A stretch of DNA of 64,000 bases from Bolinopsis microptera. Taxonomy: Eukaryota; Ctenophora; Tentaculata; Lobata; Bolinopsidae. Numbering within the stretch: the stretch's first letter is position 1; every line of letters starts with the position of its first letter. A program made the position numbers and the translations under genes. The notes beneath the pieces were generated by a model. That model ran no database searches. It was given only the letters and a program-made list of their open reading frames with translations, and was not told where the DNA came from. Shown here one piece after another: positions 33,901 through 44,552 of the stretch. The DNA lies in NCBI RefSeq assembly GCF_026151205.1, contig NC_087082.1:2014001-2078000 (forward strand). The letters are read 5' to 3'.

Positions 33901-36825
33901 AATTTGTTGTCGGGTTCTTAGAATTGCCGGATCTGGAGGCTCCAGCTTCATTGTGCTTTGGATGTCTGTTTTGGGGCTCTTCTAATTGCCCATACTTTAT
34001 TAGAATCATCACAACAATTACCATATAGAACATTCCCTCCTGAACTGCAGGTATTTGTAATAATATCAAATCTTAAACAAAAAACTTTAATTTAAATTAA
34101 ATTAAACATTAAATTACTATACATTAAATGACATTAAATTAATATCAATAACCATCTGATCAAGCAGAGACTGACAGTTTGGTTACTAAGTTTAGTAGTG
34201 ACTAGTGATCCTAATTCTGTTTCTAGTATAGTTATAAATGGAGACTATGTTGCAATAAAAAGCAATTTACCGATTCAGATGCTCATGAACAACAATTCTA
34301 CATGGCAACGCGCACTTGCACTTTATACCTGGCAATTTATGGATACATAGGGGTCGTTCAAATATTACGTAATCAGCCGAAGGGGGAGGGGGTTTCCAAA
34401 TGCTTACGGTTGATTACGGGGGGGGGGGGGGGGGGGGGGTTTGGTCGTTGATTACGTAACCAAAATTTTCTTTTTTACCCTCTAGAATAATAACAATTAA
34501 ATTCAATTTGACAATATTTTAATTCAATTTCACTGTGATAGTGATAAAATTTAGAGATTAATCGGATATCCGACTATAGCAAGTAGTTTAGAAGGTGGTT
34601 GGACGGATATCAATCATTAATTTTCAGGAAAAATTCTCGAGGGCTAGGTCCTGAAAAATGTGTTTGACTAATTAATGATCAGGGTGAGAGTCATTCTCGA
34701 TGCGTACATTGAAAGGCAGTCTCCCAGCTTCCAAACTCGCATTGCATAGGGGAGACCTGCCCTCCGAGATCGAATTACAAAGGGGAGCCTCGACTCCAAG
34801 ATCGTATATCGAGGGTGAGGTGGGGACTCCGAAATCTAGATAGAAAACATGAAAACTTATGAATTTCGGAGACTTTTGAATTTCGGAAATATTTTACTGT
34901 ATTTTTTTCAGCTTGGAAAAGCAAAACGTAGTACCAAATTTAAAATATTTGAAAAACAGATTTTTTTACAAATTTTACAAAATGTATACAACATACAAGG
35001 GGCAGGGGGACCCTTGTGTTCGAGCTGGAAAATTGTTGAAGGTTTAAAAAGTAACGTGACGTCGTGACAGTTGAGTGTAGATTGATTAATCATCATCCTG
35101 CTTTACTAGGTCGAAATTTTGTAAAAACTTGGGTTTTTACAATTTTTTAATTTTAAAACGGCATAGAATTCTCCATTCTATGTCATTGACCCCCCTACTA
35201 CAACCGGCTGCTAAAGTAAGTAGTTTGAAAGGTGCTTGGACGGATATCATAACAATGATTACGGCTCATCATGATCAGGGTAGCATGAAACGTAAAGAAA
35301 TATGATTTCCAGAGAAAAAGTCAAAGGGGGGGGGGGGGGGAGGTTGGGTCTTAGTTACGGTTGATTAAGGAGGGGGGAGGGGGGAATTGCTGAAATATTG
35401 ATTGCGTAATATGTAAACGACCCCATATTTATAATATAAACTCCAAAAGATGCTGTGAAGGATGCACATGCAGCAAATCAGATCATGACTCTGTTAGTAG
35501 GGCACCCTACGAAAGAAATATAGACTTTTGGAGGTGTCGTCTGAATATATACTTATTTTTCAGTATTTAAATACTTAGGGGGACAAAAGCTTGGCGTGAG
35601 CGGGGAGCACCAAGCTTTTAAAACATTTAAAGATGGGAGAAAAGTTCAAAAGATTCGTTACAATACTTAGTACTTAATACAATAGATTCATATTTAGTAC
35701 TAATATGGGGAATGGGGGCTGAGGTGGAGACGTGACAGCTTGTCGCTATTGTTACTTTAAACTTATCAGATTGGGAGGATGTTGAGAAGATAGCTTTTCT
35801 GAAGAAAATAGTGTGCGTACCTATTCTACCCCCCCCCCCCCCCCCCCCCCCACCCGGCCCCTACTCAGTTCAGTAAACTTTCAGACGGAATAGAAGGTGC
35901 TGGGTACGAGAGCTCTAAGATAGCATCTAAAATCCGCAACTACATAGTTGATTACGACATAGTACGCGCTTCTGAATTGTTCATCGTTCAAAGTCACCTG
36001 CAATTTCATCCGGATCGTACTGAAGCTATCGGATCACCTCAGGCACCGTCAGGTAATTTCTTTTGTTTAGGGGGTTACTAAAGTGCTTTTTTGCGTGAAT
36101 CACAGAGTTCAAGTAGATAATTACCCCTGATATTTACCCCTGACAATTACCCCCTGATAGCTGGTATACAAAGCTGGGTTTTGTACGTTGTCCTCAGTGT
36201 ATCCTTCGTTCTCCTCATTATCATAGTTGTCCTCCTCTTCAAGTGTTCACGTCGTTACAGAGAAAACACCAACAACCAGCCTCACGTCAGGTACGACATT
36301 TTATTTTTGGGGGTTCTACTTCTAGCTCAGTTTGTGAAACGACGTTTTCTTTTTGTGGGTTCTACTTCTAGCTCAGTTTGTGAAACGACGTTTTCTTTTT
36401 GTGGGTTCTACTTCTAGCTCAGTTTGTGAAACGACGTTTTCTTTTTGTGGGTTTTAGTTCAACTTTAATGTTATATGTCAATTATTCTTCAGACTGGATC
36501 ACGGAGTGCTGCCCCGGGCCCTTGATAGGAGATTCAAGCCTTGCGTTCCTGCTATGGTTTGTATTTTTTAATTTTTACACCTATTCATAATTTATCATAA
36601 TTTTTTATCTACAGCAACCAATCACTGCTCAGTATTCACTAAACCAACCAATCCCAGGATCAAGATATCCCCACGTACGAGGAGGTGCTGATGGAAGATA
36701 TGTTGACACGTGGTATTGCTCCTGATCAGCCTCGTAACCAAGAGAACGTACTGCGCGCGGCACCACGTCGTCCTGGTTACGCCGAGATTCCTACAACTGA
36801 CATATGTGATCGTGCCCGTGTCTGA
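24981..36825 (+). CDS. AMN: Amnionless homolog, complete, 12 exons, about 475 aa
   Basis: Exons by splice consensus and frame: 24981-25005, 25128-25256, 25929-26063, 26214-26359, 30096-30299, 30948-31026, 31529-31623, 32044-32128, 35885-36052, 36161-36290, 36493-36556 and 36658-36825. Exons 1-2 join to a signal peptide (MTILLILSAVLCAEG). An N-terminal region follows, with the amnionless-type repeats of xYW/xWxxPxNW (KYWLHSNNWNNPINW, QYSWGDPNNWYSP). Exon 6 is a VWC-like Cys cluster (DCSSECPRRDC to CCHYC). Exon 10 holds one TM segment (about WVLYVVLSVSFVLLIIIVV), and exon 12 the cytoplasmic tail. In vertebrates AMN pairs with cubilin to form the cubam endocytic receptor; the length matches (human about 450 aa). 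The tail lacks FxNPxF but has PTYEEV and PGYAEI, which fit YxxPhi endocytic signals. Exon 12 has an alternative upstream acceptor (36614) that would truncate the tail. Intron 8 hosts an antisense receptor gene. Confidence 0.85.
26360..30095 (+). other. Large AMN intron 4, no nested gene seen
   Basis: The 3.7 kb are AT-rich. They contain an inverted GTTAGAGTTAGGGT / ACCCTAACTCTACAC pair at about 28652-28708 and a CACACATG-rich short repeat at about 28453-28505. The ORF at 28319-28543 has no domain character. Confidence 0.55.
32461..32624. mobile_element. MITE with GGGGTCGTTCAC termini
   Basis: It begins GGGGTCGTTCACATATTACG and ends ATTACATAATATGTGAACGATCCC, giving TIRs of about 28 bp, with TAT on both sides. 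It contains a G-run and TGATTACGGAGGGGG. Related ends occur at 21455-21490, 34350 and 35390-35426. Confidence 0.8.
32774..34033 (-). CDS. PAN/ricin-B/sushi type I membrane protein, 419 aa (intronless, inside AMN intron 8)
   Basis: The first ATG (34033, MFYMVIVVMILIK) gives a signal peptide, and just upstream is CTGCAG/TTCAG, so a 5' non-coding exon is possible. Residues 48-127 look like a PAN/apple-type domain (Cys 48, 77, 81, 87, 88, 99, 127). Residues about 153-245 form a ricin-B-type lectin unit (RLCLGFGK to NVNQLFEI). Residues 299-357 form a sushi/CCP domain with four cysteines (299, 328, 347, 357) and GYGF. One TM helix (about 379-396) and a short basic and acidic tail follow. Many N-x-S/T sites are present. 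The architecture suggests a cell-surface carbohydrate- or protein-binding receptor; the ligand is unknown. The polyA signal AATAAA (32770-32775) overlaps the stop codon. It lies antisense in AMN intron 8. A paralog at 44586-45655 lacks the PAN domain. Confidence 0.8.
   Translation of the reverse strand: MFYMVIVVMILIKYGQLEEPQNRHPKHNEAGASRSGNSKNPTTNSDHCYEFYTADVSRKLSFGEVITNVSAESVTACKMYCWYHKTCCSFTFDSTTSNCSIYDHFPLHNSSSQGNHSSFDVQGNIECLMNFEESPSVPCRTIKSATTTNKDSKGVLMKNVNSRLCLGFGKLMELNWKDCTSAIPWLFEKRINENGNKTRFKIYQANSLNNCLEADVTHHSSSKVASLALCQDDNVNQLFEIIRGSIFQLSSVLDPIDSENNNNCFFSITSLDRYVYPGTSNIRLSNLRLLFPEEHLALCRRNKFKVANGNVEGRLPLYLPGSNISVRCKPGYGFKEFDFQSTLNITCQNEKTHGLKCVEPDAQSGEASPLKTILVCGNVGQAVIIMLLVVLVIVLAKKISVLKAGHSSDVEMKRQNMNT
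34034..34350 (-). promoter_or_regulatory. 5' region of the PAN/ricin/sushi gene
   Basis: About 280 bp here (34052-34330) match 53547-53835, including GGAGACTATGTTGCAATAAA. Conservation in both paralogous loci and the position directly upstream of the gene make this the probable promoter and 5' UTR. No individual element can be assigned with confidence. Confidence 0.55.
34351..35426. mobile_element. About 1.08-kb TIR element of the GGGGTCGTTC family
   Basis: It starts GGGGTCGTTCAAATATTACG and ends ATTGCGTAATATGTAAACGACCCC. G-rich and TGATTACGG subterminal motifs occur at both ends. The flanks join to GGATACAT/ATTTATAATATAA, which is present uninterrupted at about 41457-41477. No transposase is visible. 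The ORFs around 34849-35096 have no recognisable domain. Confidence 0.8.
35430..35850 (+). repeat. Duplicated upstream block of the receptor locus, copy A
   Basis: AAAAGATGCTGTGAAGGATG and the following sequence recur at 41700-41835 and 55635-56050. This shows that the receptor locus exists as several duplicated units in this window. Confidence 0.8.
36306..36455. repeat. About 47-bp tandem repeat in AMN intron 10, three copies
   Basis: Units contain GGTTCTACTTCTAGCTCAG followed by TTTGTGAAACGACGTTTTC. The ORFs through it are artefacts of the repeat. Confidence 0.9.
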
Positions 36826-37717
36826 CAGAAGTATAAGATGTATTATCATGGCAGATCTGTCACACAGATCATCTGTGTGAATCGTGTAAAAGCAAGATAT
36901 CTTTCCTCTTCATTAATACTCTCTGAGTTATGAAAGTTTGAACCGTTGAGTTTATTATTATCATACTCTTTGGTGATCACAGAGAATTTTTATTCCCGAA
37001 AACATTAACTTGTTTAGATATTATAGATTGAGACTGGTGGCTTGAGAACTAAGTTATTGAATGGGCCACTTTGTGCCGCGACTGATTGCTGATGACGCCA
37101 CAGATTATCATATTATGACATACTGAATGTTATATTAAATTATTTGATTTATATAAAATATAAAATAATGATAAATATATATTTACGTGAAAATGATATT
37201 TGAATTAAAATAATTTTCACAAAATTTTCAGATGGCTGTTATTTATTTTAATACTTGTCCACGAGATGTATTTATTTATTAAGTGATAAACGTCGGAATT
37301 TCGGGGGATGATGAGCACTCGCTCTTCAACATTTGACTGTTTTATGATTATATTTCATTTCAGAATAAATCAATCCTGGCTTTAGCTCACCCCTCTGCAA
37401 TCTTGAACAATATAAATCAATTATTCTATAAGTATAAATTATGTTATATTTAATATGTATATTTTTTAAAGGACATTTGCGATTTGTAACAAATATGGAA
37501 GTTGAAAGGTTCATTAAGTGCACTCAACTTGCACTACGTATTACAGTATTTAATGTGAAATGTTTACACAATATTACACCAGGTGATCCACAAATTACAG
37601 AAAATATGTTTATTAATAGTCCTTCTAATAATCCATAGTAGGTATGGTTCTCCAGGCCAAAGAATGGATCTTTCACAAATTTTCTTAACTCACTAGCCTC
37701 TAACTTGACATCGGTTA
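36826..37717. other. AMN 3' region and intergenic DNA
   Basis: It holds the AMN 3' UTR and AT-rich sequence. A short block at about 37440-37490 (TATATTTTTTAAAGGACATT) resembles 56227-56275. No further gene seen. Confidence 0.5.
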
Positions 37718-38197
37718 CGTACCTGGGGACCTCAGGCTACCATGTTCACAAACACTAATAGAGATTAGGCGGAAGGCGCAGTTTATATCTCCGCCAAAAG
37801 CACACTCCCCAAATTGCGCGCATTGCTGTAACTTCTTTCAAACTTCATGAATCGACATAAATTATTTTGCAATGTATTCACAATTCAGAGTTAATATATG
37901 CACGTATACAAATCACTTGGAATACTTTTGAAAGAGAATAACAAACTCAAAAACGCTATAGACGTATTTCTCCATAAAAAGCAAAATAGCGTGAGAAGCT
38001 TTGTCGAGGTGCCTCGAAAGTGATCTTAAACGATTCCCCGTTCAATTTTGGTCGGAGAACTCCAACTTAGTGCATAATCAAGGAATTTATAGACATATTT
38101 CATACATATCAAATTGGATGTGCTTTTGGCGGAGATATAACGTGCGCGGCCTTATATTAGGCGGAATGACAGGCGGAGCGCCGCCCAGTAAGACATC
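37718..38197. mobile_element. TTAC-family MITE split by a nested about 380-bp TIR element
   Basis: The outer element starts TACCTGGGGACCTCAGG and ends GGAGCGCCGCCCAGTAA. It is interrupted at 37775-38155 by an element with inverted ends TATATCTCCGCCAAAAGCAC and GTGCTTTTGGCGGAGATATA. That element is flanked by an 11-bp duplication ATTAGGCGGAA (37764-37774 and 38156-38166). Confidence 0.8.
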
Positions 38198-38680
38198 GAA
38201 CGCCCTTGCCAGAGCTGGGTCATTTGTAATAAACCGGAATGCACGCCGAAAATATTTTACGAACATCACCCGTTAAGTGCACGAGAGAGGCCTGCTCATT
38301 ACAACGTGTAGCAAAAGAGGCTCGCGATCAAAAGAGCGCCGCACACAACAGCTTGATTGGCGTGCCAAATAACATGTAATTAGTAATTGGATTCGTCGAC
38401 GGTCTTGATGCTTGAATATTTGAAACAAATATTCTACTAGTACTAGTATCACCCTAAGTACTAAATATACTTTAATATGGTCATCCCCATTCCCCATTTT
38501 ACAAAGTTTTTTAATGCTATTAAATATTGACCATTGTTAATGGTCTGGCCCGGCGCGCGCTACTTCGAAGAAATTTAGAAGAGTTACATCCGTCAAGATA
38601 AAGCAATTTCTAAAGCAAAACGCACAGTTTTGCTAGTACCTCAGTTAAGTTTTTCAAAATTGTCCCATGCATGATCTTTT

Positions 38681-38851
38681 TAAGCCCGTGGTAACAGGGA
38701 CGAAGAAAGCCTTCACCTAACCATGTGCTTTCGCGCCACTGCGGGCGCCCGGGCGCGCTTGTTTCACCGTGAGGCGGGCACGCGCTACTGCAAGCGCAAG
38801 GGCTCTGGATCGGATAGAGCAAAAGAAAGCCCGTGGTAACAGGGACGAAGC
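38681..38851. repeat. Direct repeats of 24 bp around a GC-rich block
   Basis: AAGCCCGTGGTAACAGGGAC plus GAAG occurs at 38681-38704 and 38828-38851. The enclosed CGCTACTGCAAGCGC, AGGGCTCT and AGAGCAA motifs recur at about 41400-41435. It may be an insertion with a long target duplication or a tandem duplication. Confidence 0.6.
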
Positions 38852-39290
38852 TAGTAGTATTCTTTGAAAGAACGTGATTACCACAAAACCGATCAAAATG
38901 ACGTTAAAACAATCTTTGCACGTGCATCATGCATGTGTGCATTAAAACACCGTTGCTATGGAACCTTTTGGTTGTTACCTAAATTCCTATTTTTCATCTA
39001 ATTTGTACGTGGGCGGTCGTACATACATACAACAAAAATAATTCTCTGAATTATAGTAGAGATAAGCTTATTATAGTTTATAGTTATCGGTACAAAGCAA
39101 ACTATGCAATTGTCAAACTATAAGTTTCATGTTTGAAAAGCAATCCTCAGTGACATAATTAACATAAAAATGGCAAACATAATACAACACAGTGCTCCTT
39201 TATCAAATTTTATAATTAACAATTAACAATTACTCAATACTACTAAACCTATATAAATAACTACAAATCCTAATAACTAATAAATACTAA

Positions 39291-39548
39291 CTAAATATGT
39301 CTAACTAAGAATTTCCTAGAGTGCCTACATTTAGAAATAATTTCTGATCTTTTATTAATAATGCCTGGGGTTTTAAGTATGTATAGTTTCTCGTCTAAGC
39401 AGAGGCCACAATGCCCCGCTCCAGCCTTATATTTCTTCGATTTAGTAATAATCTTCCAGTCTATGCTATATTCAATCATCTTCTCCTTGAGGTCCCATAT
39501 CAATTTTGATAACTCGGTACTCAGTCTGTGCTTAGAATTCTTAAAACT
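39291..39548 (-). pseudogene. Penelope-like element fragment (end of GIY-YIG endonuclease region)
   Basis: The minus-strand frame reads ELSKLIWDLKEKMIEYSIDW, then CGLCLDEK, INKRSEIISKCRHSRKF and a stop. TELSKxIWxLK, the CxLCLxEK zinc-type pair and NKRxELxSKCRH are the hallmark C-terminal motifs of the GIY-YIG-bearing Penelope-like retroelement ORF. Only the last 85 or so residues remain. The 3' UTR follows within the left arm of the palindrome. Confidence 0.75.
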
Positions 39549-39849
39549 TTGACGATGATTGTACCACCGTGTGACACGGTATTAATAAAAGATCAGAAAT
39601 TATTTCTAAATGTAGGCACTCTAGGAAATTCTTAGTTAGACATATTTAGTTAGTATTTATTAGTTATTAGGATTTGTAGTTATTTATATAGGTTTAGTAG
39701 TATTGAGTAATTGTTAATTGTTAATTATAAAATTTGATAAAGGAGCACTGTGTTGTATTATGTTTGCCATTTTTATGTTAATTATGTCACTGAGGATTGC
39801 TTTTCAAACATGAAACTTATAGTTTGACAATTGCATAGTTTGCTTTGTA

Positions 39850-39948
39850 TTACTGGGCCGCGCTCAGCCTGTCATTCCGCCAAATCTTTATTTATTCATT
39901 TATTCATTATTATGTTAATGAACATAATAGCCTGGGGTCCTCAGGTAA
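39850..39948. mobile_element. 99-bp MITE (TTAC family)
   Basis: It begins TTACTGGGCCGCGCTCAGCC and ends GGGGTCCTCAGGTAA. It is flanked by a perfect 8-bp duplication GCTTTGTA. The left palindrome arm (39100-39107, TACAAAGC) is its empty site. Confidence 0.9.
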
Positions 39949-40167
39949 GCTTTGTACCGATATTTCATGCTCCTAGCTACAGCTAGTAGAGCCCTTTTTC
40001 TATAAGAGAAGAAAACCAGTTGTAGTTTATAGTTATATATATTTATAGTTATAAAAATAGTGCGCAACAGGGACAGACTAAAAGTTAACATTAATCAGCC
40101 CAGCGCATTAATTGACGATGTCAATTCATCTCAGCTCGGCGCGGCACAGTAGCGCATCTCGCCGATC

Positions 40168-41251
40168 TAGACCCAGGAACCCTGACCGGATGGGGCTTAA
40201 CTTTGAAAGTAAAAGAGTTGGAGACTTCCGGTTTTTTGTAACATGTTCCTCTTTTAAAAGTAACGTTACCTCTCCAGGAGGAAAATTCAAGACAACGTAA
40301 TTGTTGAGTTATCTCAAAATCTCCAGAAAAGTCCCCTTTCGGGCCGATCAAAAGTTTGCAACTTTAACTTTGCGGATTCCTGTACTCTGGTTGGCTGAAT
40401 TGTGTTGCACGTGGTAGCTGCTTGAACATTGGAATACGCCACGCGTGCAAATCATGCTTGTTGTCGCGCGCGAGGTCGAGCCGTCTGTTTAAATTAAACC
40501 AACTCTAGTACCACCACCAGCCGGTAACTTTTCCTGGGTACGAAGTAACCAATTAGGGCTACTAAATGCCGAACACAAGGATATTTCGTATTCGGATCAT
40601 ATGCCTGCAGGCTGTCTGTCGCTTAAGACCATGGTCGCTCTTAACTGAGCGATAAGTGACGTTAAGTGAGACCGTGAGCATCACTTCTTGCCAATTTGCT
40701 TTTGAATTACGGCCCAATCATGAAGTGAAACAGTACAAATTGTGTTTTAACGGCAAAATACAGCGAATTCTAACCCTTGAAAGTTGTAGGTTTGGAAGAT
40801 CAATACGGCTGCTTTAATTCTTAAAAGTCTTAAGTTAGAACGGCCAAAACACCCTACTCGGCGTCAGCCAGCTGCACCCAGGAACCCTGACCGGATGGGG
40901 CTTAACTTTGAAAGTAAAAGAGTTGGAGACTTCCAGTTTTTTGTAACATGTTCCTCTTTTAAAAGTAACGTTACCTCTCAGCTCCAGGAGGAAAATTCAA
41001 GACAACGTAATTGTTGAGTTATCTCAAAATCTCCAGAAAAGTCCCCTTCGGGCCGATCAAAAGTTTGCAACTTTAACTTTGCGGATTCAATTCCTGTACT
41101 CTGGTTGGCTGAATTGTGTCACGTGGTAGCTGCTTGAACATTGGAATACGCCACGCGTGCAAATCATGCTTGTTGTCGCGCGCGAGGCCGAGCCGTCTGT
41201 TTAAATTAAACCAACTCTAGTACCACCACCAGCCGGTAACTTTTCCTGGGG
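40168..41251. repeat. About 700-bp interspersed repeat, 1.5 tandem copies
   Basis: A partial unit (40168-40540) runs directly into a full unit (40540-41251). Both match 9155-9853. The two differ by small insertions (GTGTTGCACG versus GTGTCACG; an extra AATTC near 41090). Confidence 0.85.
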
Positions 41252-41602
41252 AGAGAAGCCTCATTGAGTGCGCGGCGCGGCACAGTAACGCATCGCGCTA
41301 CAACCAAGCGCATAGTAATCAAATAAATAAAGTTTCATTTTATACCTTCACATAGCCATGTGTGATGTGTATACGCGTACTGCGTGACACGCTTGTTTCG
41401 CGCGCTACTGCAAGCGAGAGGGCTCTAGTTAGAGCAATTTTATACCTGGCGATTTATGGATACATATTTATAATATAAGAGACTACAAAAGTTCATTGAC
41501 GATGTCAACCCTTCCAGATCGTTGCTCGGTGAAGCAGAGCAACGATGCGAAGCAAAAATGCTAGTTTGCGCGGCGCGTCGAAGCGGCGAAGTCCTCCAAC
41601 TA
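41252..41602. other. Repeat-derived intergenic DNA with block resembling 34316-34348
   Basis: It contains GCGGCACAGTAACGCATCGC (related to the nested insertion at 22907-23043), the CTACTGCAAGCG block, and the unoccupied target of the 34351-35426 element (ATGGATACATATTTATAATA at 41456). No gene seen. Confidence 0.6.
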
Positions 41603-41611
41603 CAAAAGATG

Positions 41612-41696
41612 TTACTGGGCCGCGCTCAGCCTGTCATTCCGCCAATATCTTAATATATTATGTTAATGAACATAATAGCCTGGGGTCCTCAGGTAA
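41612..41696. mobile_element. 85-bp MITE (TTAC family)
   Basis: It begins TTACTGGGCCGCGCTCAGCC and ends GGGGTCCTCAGGTAA. It is flanked by a perfect 9-bp duplication CAAAAGATG and inserted in the duplicated upstream block (ACTCCAAAAGATGCTGTG at 35430 is the empty form). Confidence 0.9.
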
Positions 41697-41979
41697 CAAA
41701 AGATGCTGTGAAGGATGCACATGGAGCAAATTAGATCATGACACTGTTAGTAGTTAGTAAAAGATTCTTTACAATACTTGAGATTCCTATTTAGTACTAA
41801 TATGGAGGCTGAGGAGCACACGTGACAGCTGAAACTACAATTAAATCTGACAAAAATTATGATAATTCAGCCAATTGTTCCTATTTAGCTCATAACACTG
41901 TCAATACGGATCTTCCAAAAGCTTTTGGGATTCAGAGCATTCTTAAAATTGTTATATAATTGTTATATAATAGAATGTT

Positions 41980-44552
41980 ATATGGACACGTTCATTGAAG
42001 TTTGAGGATATTGGTAAATATTAGTGACCCTACTGAATGGCACGATGATGTAAAATGTGTCACACTATGAAACTATATAAACCCTCTATGGTTAGGATAA
42101 TCGTTTCATCCTCTAGATAAACTTTGTCGCATAACGATATCTTTATCAGACGATAAGATATCGCTTAAATACGGCCGGCAGTGAGTTGTAAACTTTGTCA
42201 CACTATAAAAACGTGACGGAGTTTATATGGACCCCTTGTTGCCGTGTTTGACCAAATTTTCGAATTTCCAATTCATAGAATAGCTGTATATGACTATTAT
42301 CTACATATTTAGCGACTTTTTTCCTTAAATGGTAGCACCATGTAAACTCCGTCACACATTTAAGAAATTTATATAAGGGATGTTTATGACATCCTGACAA
42401 GAAATGCCGAATAGTCTAGCATTATTTTGTGAGCTGAATGTGTTTAGAATTGTTCACATATTTCATTGTTATAGGCAAATACAAATACAGAAGGCAGAAA
42501 TAGGTAAATTTAGTCACATAAATTTGTATGATATCTCAACATGTGTGAAATTGAGTAAATATTAGTATGCCAACTTAAACACCCTATATTACGTACTAAG
42601 GATCAATTAACAATATTTCAACCATACGCCGGTCATATAAATTATTATATGGCAGTGATATGTTAACATTGGATAAATTTCAACACCTGAACAGGGTAAA
42701 AATTTGTAAATTTCGTCACACAAAAATATTATAACTTTATTTGCTCCGTGTTGGCAAAATAACTAATTTATCGACATAGTGATGGTGATAAAGTAACATT
42801 ATATACTAATTGAGGTATGATTCTTCAAAATAGGGGCAAGAAATGTAAATTTCGTCACATCAGCCATTGCATTAGTTAGATAGATTTTCTTTCATATCAA
42901 CTGCCCTTATTATAGTTGGAATGGATGTATACAAGAAATGTAGAAACCCATGCCAATTTTTCATCACATTGAAATTATACTGTTGGGACAGGAAAAGTGA
43001 ATTTCGTCACATTTCAGTAAATTAGTCAAATTAAACTCAGCATTGTTAAACTTGAGTTCTAATTTGCTGAACATAATCAACCAATAATTCCTGGAAGAAA
43101 ATCGAATTTTAACTGAGGTATGGTTCTTCAAAATAGGGGCAAGAAATGTAAATTTCGTCACATACGTCATTTTAAAATTTAGATAGATTTTCTTTCATAT
43201 CAATAGTCCTTATTATAGTTGGAATGCATTTATACAAGAAATGTAGAAACCCATGCCAATTATTCATCACATTGAAATTATTGTACTGTTGGGACAGAAA
43301 AGGTGAATTCTGTCACATTTCAGTAACTTAGTAAAATTAAACTCAGCATTGTTAAACTTGAGTTATAATTTGCTGAACAATAACCAACCGATAATTCCTG
43401 GAAGAACATTGAATTCTAACCGAGGTATGGTTCTTCAAAATAGGGTCAAGAAATGTAAATTTCGTCACATACGCGTACGTCATTGTAAAATGTAGATACA
43501 ATTTCTTTCACGTGAACAGTCCTAATTGCAGTCTGAAATGATTAATACAGAGGAAATATAAAAACCCCTACCCATTTTATAATGTACGTAATATGTTAAT
43601 CACAGACTATTTCATTCTATAATCATTGTTTCCAAATTTAACCTTTTACGATGTCGTATATCATTTTGTGACGATGTTTACATCAACTGCCCTATACTTG
43701 AATCAACTGTATCCGTGTATCGTCCTTATATAGAGTTTTCCCGCAAAATTTATTATTTAACCTATTTAAGATGTCGTATCATTTTGTGACGATGTTTACA
43801 TCTACTGCCCTATACTTGAATCAACTGTATCCGTGAATCGTCCTTATATAGATTTCCCCCGCAAAATGTAACCTATTTACGATGTCGTATCATTTTGTGA
43901 CAATGTTTACAACATTTGCCCTATACTTGAATCAACTGTATCCGTGTATCGTCCCTATATAGAGTTTTCCCGCCTTCCAAACCAAAATCAGATATAAATG
44001 ATTTCGGAAATTCACCCAGAATTTCAAATTCCATATTATGTGACAGAATTTACATCATTTCCCAATAACCGAGTGCATATATTTGCTAACTTTTCAAAAC
44101 AACATATTTTAGGGCTATGATTGGCAGAAGAACCATCAAATAATGAGTTGAAGGGGGTTTTGAGGACACCTCACAGTAAAAAAGAGGTCTCGTATTCTGA
44201 GTGTGACAAAGTTTACGAAATATTGCCTTAAAGCCGTTCGATCACTGCCCTTTAACCAATGTTGAATCATAATTGTTATATTGACCTAATCTACTATATT
44301 TTAGACCAAAAAATGCTCATCGGGCAGCTATGGTAAACAATGTCACAAAAATGTGACATTTTTTACATTATAGTGCCTAAAAGCAATACATTTTATTTCT
44401 GAGCAGTGCATATGGGAGTATGGGTCACGTGGCTAATGTTCAGAACTTATGAACATGCTAGATTAATAGATGCTAAAATTAAGCCACTATCGTCGAAAAC
44501 GCTATTTTAGAAATTTACCAATATCCTCAAACTTCAATGAACGTGTCCATAT
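41980..44552. mobile_element. 2.57-kb TIR element with GTCACA motif arrays (MULE-like?)
   Basis: The ends are inverted copies of about 40 bp (ATATGGACACGTTCATTGAA and onward), flanked by an 11-bp duplication AATAGAATGTT. It has no transposase. The left half has about three 305-bp tandem units (from 42812, 43117 and 43422). The right half has three units of about 110 bp (from about 43650). A TAAATTTCGTCACAT motif recurs throughout and switches strand mid-element. The target duplication length suggests Mutator-like, but the family is not certain. It lies in the 3' flank of the receptor paralog. Confidence 0.75.

Larger units (their letters stand above)
39069..39978. repeat. Large perfect-looking palindrome with about 270-bp arms
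   Basis: The arms 39093-39359 and 39582-39848 are inverted copies with few or no differences, and the loop is about 222 bp. The right arm continues after an inserted MITE (39850-39948) as TACCGAT, matching ATCGGTA at about 39099 on the left. The left arm and loop encode a Penelope-like element tail on the minus strand. Confidence 0.9.

Noticed and set aside
32774-34069. Longer start of the receptor gene at 34069
   Set aside because: The codon at 34069 is TTG and the segment up to 34045 looks like intron or UTR with an acceptor; the first ATG at 34033 starts a good signal peptide also conserved in the paralog.
35831-35850. Poly-C tract before AMN exon 9 as a second splice-donor array
   Set aside because: It is a single homopolymer run without repeated exon or donor sequence.
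36615-36720. Upstream acceptor for AMN exon 12 as the main form
   Set aside because: It keeps phase but ends at a stop after about 35 codons; the acceptor at 36656-36657 gives a longer tail with tyrosine motifs and is preferred, though the other may be used alternatively.
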